Shown here piece by piece: positions 27,278 to 34,575 of a DNA stretch of 38,059 nucleotides. This stretch comes from an uncultured Prevotellaceae bacterium. GTDB lineage: Bacteria > Bacteroidota > Bacteroidia > Bacteroidales > Bacteroidaceae. The notes under the pieces were generated by a model that ran no database searches, was not told where the DNA came from, and saw only the letters and a list, made by a program, of their open reading frames with translations. The first letter of the stretch is position 1; every line of letters starts with the position of its first letter. The stretch lies in the NCBI GenBank assembly GCA_900318915.1, contig ONMI01000018.1, forward strand, positions 1 through 38,059, in the 5' to 3' direction. Position numbers and translations under genes: made by a program.

Positions 27278-28867
27278 ATGAAGTACTATGTCTTAAAAAA
27301 TGCCAGCAATGCAAATGGATGGGACATGTTCCCAGCTGGCGAAACTATCAATTATACTCTTAGTTCTGAAACTCTATCAGTACCTCAAGATATTGAGCTC
27401 GATAGTATGGTTATTGGGTATAGAAGTGCTCCAAAGGATAGATTTTATTCAATTTACAAGGTAAAAAGTAAATCCCATGGTAGGCTGGTATTTGAAAAAG
27501 AACTTGAAGTAAATGGCGGAGCCAGTATTTCAGAAGTTAGAGAAGAGGTTAGGGAACTGATAGAGTCCGATTATAGTGGCATTTTTGAAATAGAAAGAGA
27601 AGATTTTGAACATATTTGCGAATCCATGTTTATTTGTGCTAACGCTGATTTCGTGGGTAAATCAAGCATTGGCATGAGTAAACTGGTGCATAACACAAAT
27701 GAAATATCTAATTACTATCGTTCTTACATTACAGCTATCAAGTCAAAGCCTTTCTTGCTTTTGGCTGGAATAAGCGGTACGGGCAAGAGCCGTATAGTAA
27801 GAGAGTTAGCACGTGCATGTTGGGATGTAGGCAGCACAGACTTTAAGGCACAGAAACCAAAGAACTTTGAGATGGTGCAGGTAAAGCCCAACTGGCACGA
27901 TTCTTCGGAATTGATCGGTTATGTCAGTCGCATCGGTGCAGACAAAGATGGTAACGGTGTGGTGTTTGTAGCAGGTGATTTCCTTAGATTTGTAGCTAAG
28001 GCATGGGAAAATCCCGAAATACCATATTTTCTCTGTCTTGACGAAATGAATCTTGCACCTGTTGAGCAATATTTCGCAGAATATTTGAGTGTAATAGAAA
28101 GTCGTAAGGCAGATGAAAATGGAAATATTTCGACAGACCCTATATTGAAGAGCGATGAGCAATGGTACTTTAATTTGACGGCCCAACTGACGCATAAGGA
28201 GGATATAAGAAAACAATTTAATACCGAAGGTATCTGTATACCACAAAATCTTATTGTGGTCGGTACAGTGAATATGGACGAGACCACATTCTCATTCAGC
28301 CGAAAGGTACTTGACCGTGCGATGACCATTGAAATGAACGAAGTCAATCTGAAAGGTGGTCTTCACAACCGCCACGAAATGATTGGCAAACTTGGCATGG
28401 CAGAACTCATAGGCGAAACAGTTGAAGGCGTAGACGTTTATTCTGACTTTCAGAATGTGTGCGACATTGCTATTGATTTCCTGCAAGGTATAAACGATAC
28501 GCTTGAGGGTACACCCTTCAAGGTCGCTTACCGAACCAGGAATGAAGTTCTACTCTATGTTGTGAACAATCTGCCTTATGACAAAGATTCCAAAGGGAAC
28601 TATCTCTCACAGGATTTTGTCATAGCTCGCGCTTTGGATGAGATTACAAACATGAAGATCCTCTCACGTATCGAAGGTGACGAGACAAAGGTAAGTGCAA
28701 GTTTCCTTGATGGTCTGGAGAATACAATTAGGACTGGACTTGTGGCAGTCTGTTCAAATTTGTTTGAAGAAGGAGAAGGTAAGAAAGCATACGTTTCCGT
28801 TTCTTTGGCAAAGCTAACAGAAATGAAGAAACGTCTGACATCAGGTTACACTAGTTTTTGGAGTTAA
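27278..28867 (+). CDS. McrB-like AAA+ GTPase motor with N-terminal EVE-like domain
   Basis: 529 residues. Residues 1-85 (KYYVLKNASNANGWDMFP and IELDSMVIGYRSAPKDR) look like an EVE/PUA-type reader as found at the front of many McrB proteins. A linker (about 90-150) leads to the AAA+ domain: Walker A GISGTGKS (164-171), Walker B FLCLDEMNLA (D255, E256), and the McrB signature region VNMDETTFSFSRKVLDRA (N332-E335, arginines 342 and 347), where classical McrB has MNTADRS. It should form a nucleotide-driven hexamer that moves DNA for the partner nuclease. The N-terminal third is AT-rich like the methyltransferases; from about 27770 codon use turns more GC-rich. The gene usually abuts mcrC, but here another gene lies between. 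Confidence 0.88.
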   Translation: MKYYVLKNASNANGWDMFPAGETINYTLSSETLSVPQDIELDSMVIGYRSAPKDRFYSIYKVKSKSHGRLVFEKELEVNGGASISEVREEVRELIESDYSGIFEIEREDFEHICESMFICANADFVGKSSIGMSKLVHNTNEISNYYRSYITAIKSKPFLLLAGISGTGKSRIVRELARACWDVGSTDFKAQKPKNFEMVQVKPNWHDSSELIGYVSRIGADKDGNGVVFVAGDFLRFVAKAWENPEIPYFLCLDEMNLAPVEQYFAEYLSVIESRKADENGNISTDPILKSDEQWYFNLTAQLTHKEDIRKQFNTEGICIPQNLIVVGTVNMDETTFSFSRKVLDRAMTIEMNEVNLKGGLHNRHEMIGKLGMAELIGETVEGVDVYSDFQNVCDIAIDFLQGINDTLEGTPFKVAYRTRNEVLLYVVNNLPYDKDSKGNYLSQDFVIARALDEITNMKILSRIEGDETKVSASFLDGLENTIRTGLVAVCSNLFEEGEGKKAYVSVSLAKLTEMKKRLTSGYTSFWS

Positions 28868-28887
28868 ACAACTGTCTTTTTAATATT

Positions 28888-29457
28888 ATGAAAAAGGAAG
28901 AGTTAGCACAGCATTTCGCAGAAAGTGCAGCCGCTAAAGTTGCGGAATTGTTAAAAGAAGCATATATCAAAGGATACGAACAAGGAGTATTAGATTCAGG
29001 AGTTCCATTAAGAGTCAACGGGGTAAGGTATATCGATTTAGGGCTGCCTAGTGGTACGATGTGGTCAGATCATTCGTTAGAGTATTGCGATTATGGCTAT
29101 AGGCAAAGAAAGCTAAGCTATAATGAAGCTATAAAATTACAAATTCCTACTGTAGAACAATGGGAAGAATTATGCAGATTCTGCCGTTTTGAAAAAAACC
29201 TAATAATTGGACTTAGTGGTGGACGTATTGGATATGATTATGCTCCTGCGGGATATCGTATCCATAGTCTTGGAGAAGGTTGTGAAGAAAACAGAAATAT
29301 GTTTTGGCTCAAGAGTGATGTAGATTCTGAAAATAATGCATCAGTAATGATATATGATTTTGAAGTAGATGACGAGGAGTATAAAATTTTCAAAGGTACA
29401 TCTAAACATTTCATAGGGTATAAGCTACCTGTATTCCTAGTAAGAAATAAAGGGTAG
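28888..29457 (+). CDS. Cytoplasmic FISUMP-domain protein inside the restriction operon
   Basis: 189 residues from the ATG at 28888; a TTG at 28858 would overlap the McrB gene. Residues 1-40 form a helix (EELAQHFAESAAAKVAELLKE). Then YIDLGLPSGTMWSDHSLEY and IPTVEQWEELCRFCRFEK match the start of the FISUMP (Fibrobacter succinogenes major paralogous) domain, a C-type-lectin-like fold. FISUMP proteins are usually exported, but this one has no signal peptide or lipobox and would stay in the cytoplasm. It is AT-rich, while the motor core before it and the nuclease after it are less so, suggesting a later insertion. It starts 20 nt after the McrB stop and ends 2 nt before the nuclease ATG. Role unknown; a sensor, decoy or immunity function is speculative. 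Confidence 0.75.
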   Translation: MKKEELAQHFAESAAAKVAELLKEAYIKGYEQGVLDSGVPLRVNGVRYIDLGLPSGTMWSDHSLEYCDYGYRQRKLSYNEAIKLQIPTVEQWEELCRFCRFEKNLIIGLSGGRIGYDYAPAGYRIHSLGEGCEENRNMFWLKSDVDSENNASVMIYDFEVDDEEYKIFKGTSKHFIGYKLPVFLVRNKG

Positions 29458-29459
29458 AA

Positions 29460-31652
29460 ATGGAATTACTGAGCATCATTCACCAAGATTTCACCATGAG
29501 CATTGAATGTAGCAAGTTCGATGCCATTTGGGGCAAGGCAGTGAGAAATGTAGGAGCAGAAAACCTGACTTCTACCTACTCATGGTCGGATGGTGTTGTG
29601 TCTGTTTTCAGACAAGATGAGGACGGAAACTCACAAGAGATAAAAAATGGTGAGATACAAGAAGCTGTGTTCTTCGACAATGCCGAATACCCGATATGGG
29701 TGGACTTCAAGAACCATGTCAGAAATGCACGCTTCGGCAGTATCCTACAAGGTGATAACGAGAACTTCAGTTTCCGCAAGGGCATACTTGCAGGATTCCT
29801 CAACTACGGTAACGACATCGGCAAGAGTGAGATACTGATTGACTATGCCGTCGGCACTGAAATACGGCATTTCCGCTTTGGTTTCGACGTACTCAGCACC
29901 AAACTCAATTACCACGAGCACTGGCGCAAGATTATCGAGGACATCGAGAGCGAATACCGTATGTTGTCGCTCGACTACATGAGACGTACCTTCCATGGTT
30001 TCTCACCCGACACCGAGGGCGAAACGCCCGAACTCGTTTGGTGGAGTATCTTTGCTGGGGAGCAAAAGAAATTTGTTAGTGCTGTGAAAAGCATCATTGA
30101 GCGTCCGCGGCACAGACTTCATGGCATCGAGACTTATGTCCGTGCCGACAAGTTGACAAGAATACCCATCTCCATTGAGAACGAACTGACTGAGCATCGC
30201 AAGGAACCAGCACACTTATACAGAGTGGAGCAACAGGTACAAAGCAACGACACCCAGGAAAATCGTTTCCTAAAACATGCCTTGGGGCAGATAACTGCAA
30301 AATATGAGTCGCTTAAGAGGCGTATTGAAGCTATCAAAGGAACATCAGTACCATTCAAGGAAGAAATGAAAGCGATGCTTGATACTTTGAAGCACCTACG
30401 GAGGAATCCATTCTTCCGAACCGTAGGACGTTTCAAGGGAATGAATCAGGAAAGCCTCATTTTGCAGAAGGCCAGCGGATATAATCAGGTATATAGGACA
30501 TGGAACCTACTTCGCCGTGCCTACTCACTGAATGACGGAATCTACCGTTTGCAATCAAAGGACATCGCCACACTCTACGAGATATGGTGCTTCATTGAAG
30601 TAAGCCATATTGTTAGAGATTTGCTTGGTGTCAAACCAGAAGATGTTGACCATCGCAACCGCATGGAGATGAATGGAATCTTCACATGGGAATTGGGAAA
30701 GGGAGAGCATTCTCGCATCTTGTTCAAGAAAGATGACGTGGAACTGGCAGAATTGGTGTATAACCCCAAGCACACCGATAGGGAGAATGATTCCATTAGT
30801 ATGGAGAACCTTATTGTTCCAACTGTTCCTCAAAAGCCGGACATCGTCCTGCAACTTACCAAACGAGATCGGCAGAAAGAAATGAAAATGACATATCTGT
30901 TTGATGCCAAATATCGAATAGAAGGAAGAGTAAACGGCGTTGACACACCGCCGGAAGATGCCATCAACCAAATGCACCGCTATAGGGATGCTATCTATTA
31001 CAAAGAGCACTCGTCAAACGAGTTGAAGAAAGAAGTTATTGGCGGTTACATTCTTTTTCCAGGTGACGGACAACGGGCTGACGTAGAAGTGTCGAAGTTC
31101 TACAAGACAATCGAAGAAGTAAATATCGGTGCATTCCCTTTGCGTCCAAAAGACACAGATAACCGAGATTTGCTTGTTAAGTTTATAGAATCTTTGATTG
31201 GCAAGGACTCAATTGAAATTCTTGATGATAGCATACCCCAAAAAGGATTGTATTACACTTCCGAAGAGCCGAAAGATGCTATATATATGATACTCACACT
31301 CGATACCGAAGTGAACGAGGATGTGGCTTCCGTACTTGAAGGTAGGAGCGATACCATCATCATGGGACGAAAGGGAATGGAAGAGTCGAAAGATATACAG
31401 ACTGTCCGCTATATTGCTCCCATCATACCTGGTGGTCATATAGAAGGCTACTATAAGGTAAATAAAGCCAACTTGAAACGTGTGGAGGATGCCAGATATC
31501 CAATTCGCATTAAGTTCGAAGTTGACGATTGGCAAAGTCTCAGACAACCAGCCAAGTTCGGCATGGCGAAGTGGGCTTTCCGCGGTGTCTGCAAGACACG
31601 GGAAGAATTCTTCAAGCATTGCACGGAACATGCTATAATAGACAAGATTTGA
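29460..31652 (+). CDS. McrC/LlaJI.R2-like DUF2357 nuclease subunit
   Basis: 730 residues. The N-terminal two thirds fit the DUF2357 layout (FRKGILAGFLNYGNDIGKSEI, QENRFLKHALGQI, TLYEIWCFIEVSHIV). The C-terminal nuclease has a PD-(D/E)XK core: KPDIVLQL (D461), a variable turn, LFDAKYRIEG (D482, K484) and then NQMHRYRDAIYY (Q504), the usual D ... DxK ... QxxxYRD order. It would cleave DNA when driven by the GTPase encoded upstream, as in LlaJI and McrBC. A tail of about 130 residues (600-730) follows the nuclease, longer than in classical McrC. The active-site residues look intact. The ATG is 2 nt after the FISUMP stop, implying coupled translation. Confidence 0.87.
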   Translation: MELLSIIHQDFTMSIECSKFDAIWGKAVRNVGAENLTSTYSWSDGVVSVFRQDEDGNSQEIKNGEIQEAVFFDNAEYPIWVDFKNHVRNARFGSILQGDNENFSFRKGILAGFLNYGNDIGKSEILIDYAVGTEIRHFRFGFDVLSTKLNYHEHWRKIIEDIESEYRMLSLDYMRRTFHGFSPDTEGETPELVWWSIFAGEQKKFVSAVKSIIERPRHRLHGIETYVRADKLTRIPISIENELTEHRKEPAHLYRVEQQVQSNDTQENRFLKHALGQITAKYESLKRRIEAIKGTSVPFKEEMKAMLDTLKHLRRNPFFRTVGRFKGMNQESLILQKASGYNQVYRTWNLLRRAYSLNDGIYRLQSKDIATLYEIWCFIEVSHIVRDLLGVKPEDVDHRNRMEMNGIFTWELGKGEHSRILFKKDDVELAELVYNPKHTDRENDSISMENLIVPTVPQKPDIVLQLTKRDRQKEMKMTYLFDAKYRIEGRVNGVDTPPEDAINQMHRYRDAIYYKEHSSNELKKEVIGGYILFPGDGQRADVEVSKFYKTIEEVNIGAFPLRPKDTDNRDLLVKFIESLIGKDSIEILDDSIPQKGLYYTSEEPKDAIYMILTLDTEVNEDVASVLEGRSDTIIMGRKGMEESKDIQTVRYIAPIIPGGHIEGYYKVNKANLKRVEDARYPIRIKFEVDDWQSLRQPAKFGMAKWAFRGVCKTREEFFKHCTEHAIIDKI

Positions 31653-31674
31653 TGGCGACTAACCCCAGTACAAT

Positions 31675-31694
31675 AAAGAGGACAGGTTTTACAT
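31675..31694 (+). repeat. Possible degenerate REP remnant
   Basis: AATAAAGAGGACAGGTTTTA resembles the REP core AATCAAGGGGACAGGTTTTT found three times downstream, with about three mismatches. It lies in the 64-nt gap between the nuclease and CoiA-like genes. It could be chance. Confidence 0.3.
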
Positions 31695-31716
31695 ACAAGA
31701 TCAAATATCTACAAGT

Positions 31717-32388
31717 ATGAGTTCTTTTCACCAATATGTACAACAACAAATCGTTGAGATATGTAATGAATTCGGGTTGGATGCAAAGTCCGAATATAGA
31801 GGAAAAGGTTGGATTGCCGATATTATGGTGCAATGCAATGAGGTAAAGTATGCTTTTGAAATACAGACTAGTCCACAAACTCTAAAACGGACAATAGAGA
31901 GACAAGCAAAATACAAAAGAGATGGTATCGTTGGCTGCTGGCTTTTTGAGAAAGAACCAGCAAAGATGAGGCTGGAAATGGAGGATTTGCCTGTTTTTCA
32001 GATAGAGAACAAAGGTGGTAATATCTTTGTTTCATTGAAAGGTCGGAAAACGCTACCTTTGAAGTTTTTTATCCACGATTTTGTGAACGGACGGATAAGA
32101 TTTTGTCGCACCCTGAATCCATTGCCATATTTAGAGGTCAAGTTCATGGAGATGGATTGCTGGAAATGTGGAGCAGTAAATCATATCCACTATGTACAGA
32201 CAATGTCTGCTTGCAATACTAGGATTTATCCTTATGAAGAAATGTGGTCTTCAACAAACAGATATTCTCTCAAGCCTGAGATATTGAAGAAGATAAGAGA
32301 TTTTGCCAATTCCGAGGAAGGAAGCCATCTGAATCCTGCTCTGTCTGTGACAGCATTTTCGGAGACTGGTTTGTGGAACAGATGGTGA
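31717..32388 (+). CDS. CoiA-like nuclease-fold protein, apparently frameshifted
   Basis: 223 residues as it stands. Residues 31-75 (GWIADIMVQ ... YAFEIQTSPQTLKR) match the competence-protein CoiA-type PD-(D/E)XK core: D35, E48, Q50. A Cys pair C148/C151 (CWKCG) plus a later Cys could bind zinc. The frame stops at 32388, but the -1 frame stays open from the T-run at 32356-32359 to a stop at 32508-32510 and reads like protein (FGDWFVEQMVIERYNENAP, then VVDTLKIKVDFPPEF). One added T at that run would join them into about 264 residues. It could be a decaying gene, a sequencing error or a slip site. It lies 64 nt after the nuclease gene and is probably part of the cassette. Confidence 0.68.
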   Translation: MSSFHQYVQQQIVEICNEFGLDAKSEYRGKGWIADIMVQCNEVKYAFEIQTSPQTLKRTIERQAKYKRDGIVGCWLFEKEPAKMRLEMEDLPVFQIENKGGNIFVSLKGRKTLPLKFFIHDFVNGRIRFCRTLNPLPYLEVKFMEMDCWKCGAVNHIHYVQTMSACNTRIYPYEEMWSSTNRYSLKPEILKKIRDFANSEEGSHLNPALSVTAFSETGLWNRW

Positions 32389-32526
32389 TAGAGAGATACA
32401 ATGAAAATGCTCCAGTAGTCGATACCCTTAAAATCAAAGTTGACTTTCCCCCTGAATTTGCGCCAAAATCTCCCACATTGGTGCCATCCTGGAAATCATC
32501 CGTTTTGTGACGAAGGTGAGGATTAA

Positions 32527-32565
32527 GGAATCAAGGGGGACAGGTTTTTGATTCCCCTTGATTCC
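32527..32565 (+). repeat. Solitary REP element beyond the CoiA-like gene
   Basis: The sequence GGAATCAAGGGGGACAGGTT, continuing TTTGATTCC, is one REP unit. GGAATCAAGG (32527-32536) pairs with CCTTGATTCC (32556-32565), giving a 10-bp stem. The same unit occurs paired at 36868-36928 and 37802-37862 around the RAYT gene. Here it is single, marking an insertion just downstream of the defence cassette; its stem could also act as a weak terminator. Confidence 0.8.
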
Positions 32566-32616
32566 AGTCAGTCTTCGATAACAGAATTTGACCCTACACA
32601 ATAAAAATCAAGACTT

Positions 32617-33006
32617 ATGGGAAAATTTATTTGCTTTATTTTGGGATTAGTGACCGGTGTGGTTCTCACCATCGGCGGGTTGGTGGTTCTGGGCGCCCTC
32701 AGCCAGGCGGAGGAAACAAGCGGCGTGACGATGTTCGACCAGCCGGGCGAGGAAATGACGGCCCGGAAGTATGAAGTGATACAGGTGATACCGATAGGCG
32801 CCCTGGCCCGTTCGGAGGAAATAAGTTATGGCCAATCAACATTCCTTGGCCCTGTGGTGCTCTTCTATACCGAAGGGCAGAACGCTCATTACGACGATGA
32901 GGTGATAAAGGTGCCTAAAGGGAAGAGGGTGGTGCAAGTGGGCACGTATCAGTACAATTCGGCGGTGGGGAATAGAACGGTTCCCATCGTCAGGATAATG
33001 CAATAA
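32617..33006 (+). CDS. Small membrane-anchored hypothetical protein
   Basis: 129 residues. One N-terminal hydrophobic segment (ICFILGLVTGVVLTIGGLVVLGAL, about 5-28) may be a membrane anchor or uncleaved signal. It is followed by a soluble beta-rich domain of about 100 residues (KYEVIQVIPIGALA, KVPKGKRVVQVGTYQYN). There is no lipobox and no recognisable family. Codon use is GC-rich again, like the host flanks, so the AT-rich island has ended. It stands alone between the REP element and a pseudogene. Confidence 0.7.
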   Translation: MGKFICFILGLVTGVVLTIGGLVVLGALSQAEETSGVTMFDQPGEEMTARKYEVIQVIPIGALARSEEISYGQSTFLGPVVLFYTEGQNAHYDDEVIKVPKGKRVVQVGTYQYNSAVGNRTVPIVRIMQ

Positions 33007-33030
33007 TCAATAGGTAGGGTGCCTTCTTGA

Positions 33031-33060
33031 TTGTGGTCTCGGGAAAAATACGTAATTTTG
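33031..33060 (+). promoter_or_regulatory. Promoter of the AlbA_2 pseudogene
   Basis: TTG at 33031-33033, a 19-nt spacer, and TAATTTTG at 33053-33060: a full Bacteroidetes promoter match, 28 nt before the ATG at 33089. The promoter is intact although the gene is broken. Confidence 0.7.
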
Positions 33061-33088
33061 CAATGTAGGTCTAAAAACATAAACAACC

Positions 33089-33596
33089 ATGACCAAGGAA
33101 GAACTTCTTCAAAGACTGACAGATATTGAGTGGGACGACTTCGAGGTGAAGGAAGCCCAGAACAAAATGCCGAACAATGTTTGGAAATCCAAGCATCATC
33201 AAGTTTTTCAGATACGCAAAGTTAGGTGAGAACGCGGGCTATGGCATACACAAGATGATGGGCTGGGAGCAGTTGACCGGCGAGAAAGTGACTTTTGACT
33301 CTGACATCGACTCATCTACTGTTACCTATTACCGTCCGAAAATTGGGGCAAAGAATGGGGGTAGTACTGCACCCAAAACTGCACCCAAAACTGCACCCAA
33401 AACTGCACCCAAAAGAATGGATGATATTATCATCAGTATCATAAGATCTACACCCAATATCACAAAAGCCGAGATTGCAAAAATATGTGGCCTGTCAGAG
33501 AGCGGTGTCAGATATTATATAGACAAATTGAGGAAAGAAGAACGTTTGGAATGGGAAGGACATAGCCGGACAGGAAGATGGGTTATCAAGAAATAG
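33089..33596 (+). pseudogene. AlbA_2 / RecG-like regulator with internal deletion
   Basis: The 5' part (ATG 33089; MTKEELLQRLTDIEWDDFEVKEAQ, then NKMPNNVW) is the start of an AlbA_2 (divergent AAA-4) protein. From about 33177 a different frame reads GNPSIIKFFRYAKLGENAG, then YGIHKM, which is the far end of the ATP-binding domain. It then continues with a TAPK repeat linker and a C-terminal winged helix (DDIIISIIRSTPNITKAEIA). Intact relatives have several hundred residues between these parts. The first frame runs into a stop at 33227. The C-terminal frame could still be translated from an ATG at 33177 (139 residues) and would carry only the winged helix and linker. Confidence 0.78.
33366..33413 (+). 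repeat. 12-bp tandem repeat encoding TAPK units
   Basis: Four copies of ACTGCACCCAAA in a row encode T-A-P-K repeats that link the ATPase remnant to the winged helix. Copy changes would stay in frame. Confidence 0.9.
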
Positions 33597-33685
33597 CTCA
33601 AACTAAATACGGAAGTGCCTTTCTGTCAGGTAGATGGAGAGAAGATTAATGATAGGGTGAAAAGGGCTTGGTCCTAAAAAATCCG

Positions 33686-33693
33686 TATCTTTG
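33686..33693 (+). promoter_or_regulatory. Candidate -7 element for the 237-aa lipoprotein gene
   Basis: TATCTTTG matches TAnnTTTG and lies 25 nt before the ATG at 33718. A TTG lies 15 nt upstream (33668-33670), closer than the usual 19-21 nt. Confidence 0.55.
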
Positions 33694-33717
33694 CAATAAT
33701 CAATAAAATCGCATATT

Positions 33718-34431
33718 ATGAAAAGAATATTTTTACCGATTCTTGCCGCGCTGGCGGTGCTGCTGGCGGCAGGGTGCGGACAGGGGCAGAAGCCTTACAC
33801 CATAAAACAGGTGAGCACGGGCGACCATGTGGAGGTGCTCAAGACGAACCTCGGACATGTGATACGCATCGACATCACCGACAGCAAGGGACGGCCGCTG
33901 GCTGTGGCCGGAAAGGCCTCGGAGGTGGAATTCTTCTGCTTCGTGAAGTATCTCTACGATGCGAAAGGGGAGGTGACTGGATTCATCCGGTTCCCGTTCA
34001 ATGAAGCGGAGATTGATAGCTATGACGCGATAGAGGGTGCGGAGGCTTTCCTGAAACAGTTTGACGACGGGACCTACAATGAGGACTCGCTCGATGACAG
34101 GGAGGTGCTTTTCGACCAGCTCTTCGCCCGGAGCAACGACGAGCCTTATTTCGAGCGCTTCTACTTGAAGCGCGACAGCGCAGGGCGCATCATCAAGGTG
34201 TTCGACCCTGTGCTGCACAAGTCGATTACGGCCGACGAGGACTGGCATATAGAATATAGTGTGGAGGAGGACGCCAACTTCTGGGAGAGCGACCTCGAAG
34301 GGGGCCTGGTGTGGGTGACATTCACCTTCAAACCAAACGACCCGATACCCGATGACGCTGACACCGACAATGAAAAGCCCCGGACATTCTACGGTTATAC
34401 AGAGGAAAAGGAACTGTTCGGCGAGGAATGA
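33718..34431 (+). CDS. Putative lipoprotein, unknown function
   Basis: 237 residues. The signal peptide MKRIFLPILAALAVLLAAGC has a clear lipobox (LAAGC, Cys 20). The mature part is acidic, with RXXNDEPYFERFYLKRDSAGRI and a closing beta region FWESDLEGGLVWVTFTFK. Repeated beta-strand and turn patterns (Y-x-Y/F-D-A-x-G-[EK]-V) resemble small periplasmic beta folds, but I cannot name a family. No acidic cluster directly follows the Cys, so it may face the periplasm. The gene has its own -7 element and is monocistronic. Confidence 0.78.
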   Translation: MKRIFLPILAALAVLLAAGCGQGQKPYTIKQVSTGDHVEVLKTNLGHVIRIDITDSKGRPLAVAGKASEVEFFCFVKYLYDAKGEVTGFIRFPFNEAEIDSYDAIEGAEAFLKQFDDGTYNEDSLDDREVLFDQLFARSNDEPYFERFYLKRDSAGRIIKVFDPVLHKSITADEDWHIEYSVEEDANFWESDLEGGLVWVTFTFKPNDPIPDDADTDNEKPRTFYGYTEEKELFGEE

Positions 34432-34557
34432 ACACATAAACAACTATGAACCATCCCGGTAATCCATTATTTCACTATTTTGCCCCATAATTAAATTTTA
34501 TTTTCATTTTTGGGGCAAAAATATGCTCAACAATCATTCTTCCTCAATAATTGTTTG

Positions 34558-34565
34558 TATCTTTG
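34558..34565 (+). promoter_or_regulatory. Candidate -7 element for the ATPase_2/DUF234 gene
   Basis: TATCTTTG matches TAnnTTTG, 10 nt before the ATG at 34576. No clear -33 is visible. The short distance argues that a later ATG (34588) might be the true start, or that the mRNA is nearly leaderless. Confidence 0.5.
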
Positions 34566-34575
34566 CCGGCAAATC

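Noticed and set aside
28888-29457. FISUMP protein as the variable protein of a diversity-generating retroelement
   Set aside because: No reverse transcriptase, template repeat or variable repeat is seen in the window.
23521-32388. The cassette as part of a prophage or integrative element
   Set aside because: No integrase, structural phage, conjugation or plasmid genes are visible, and the tRNA-Leu is 5.6 kb away with no direct-repeat attachment sites seen.
33366-33413. 12-bp repeat as a phase-variation switch
   Set aside because: The unit is a multiple of three, so copy changes keep the frame, and the gene is already broken.
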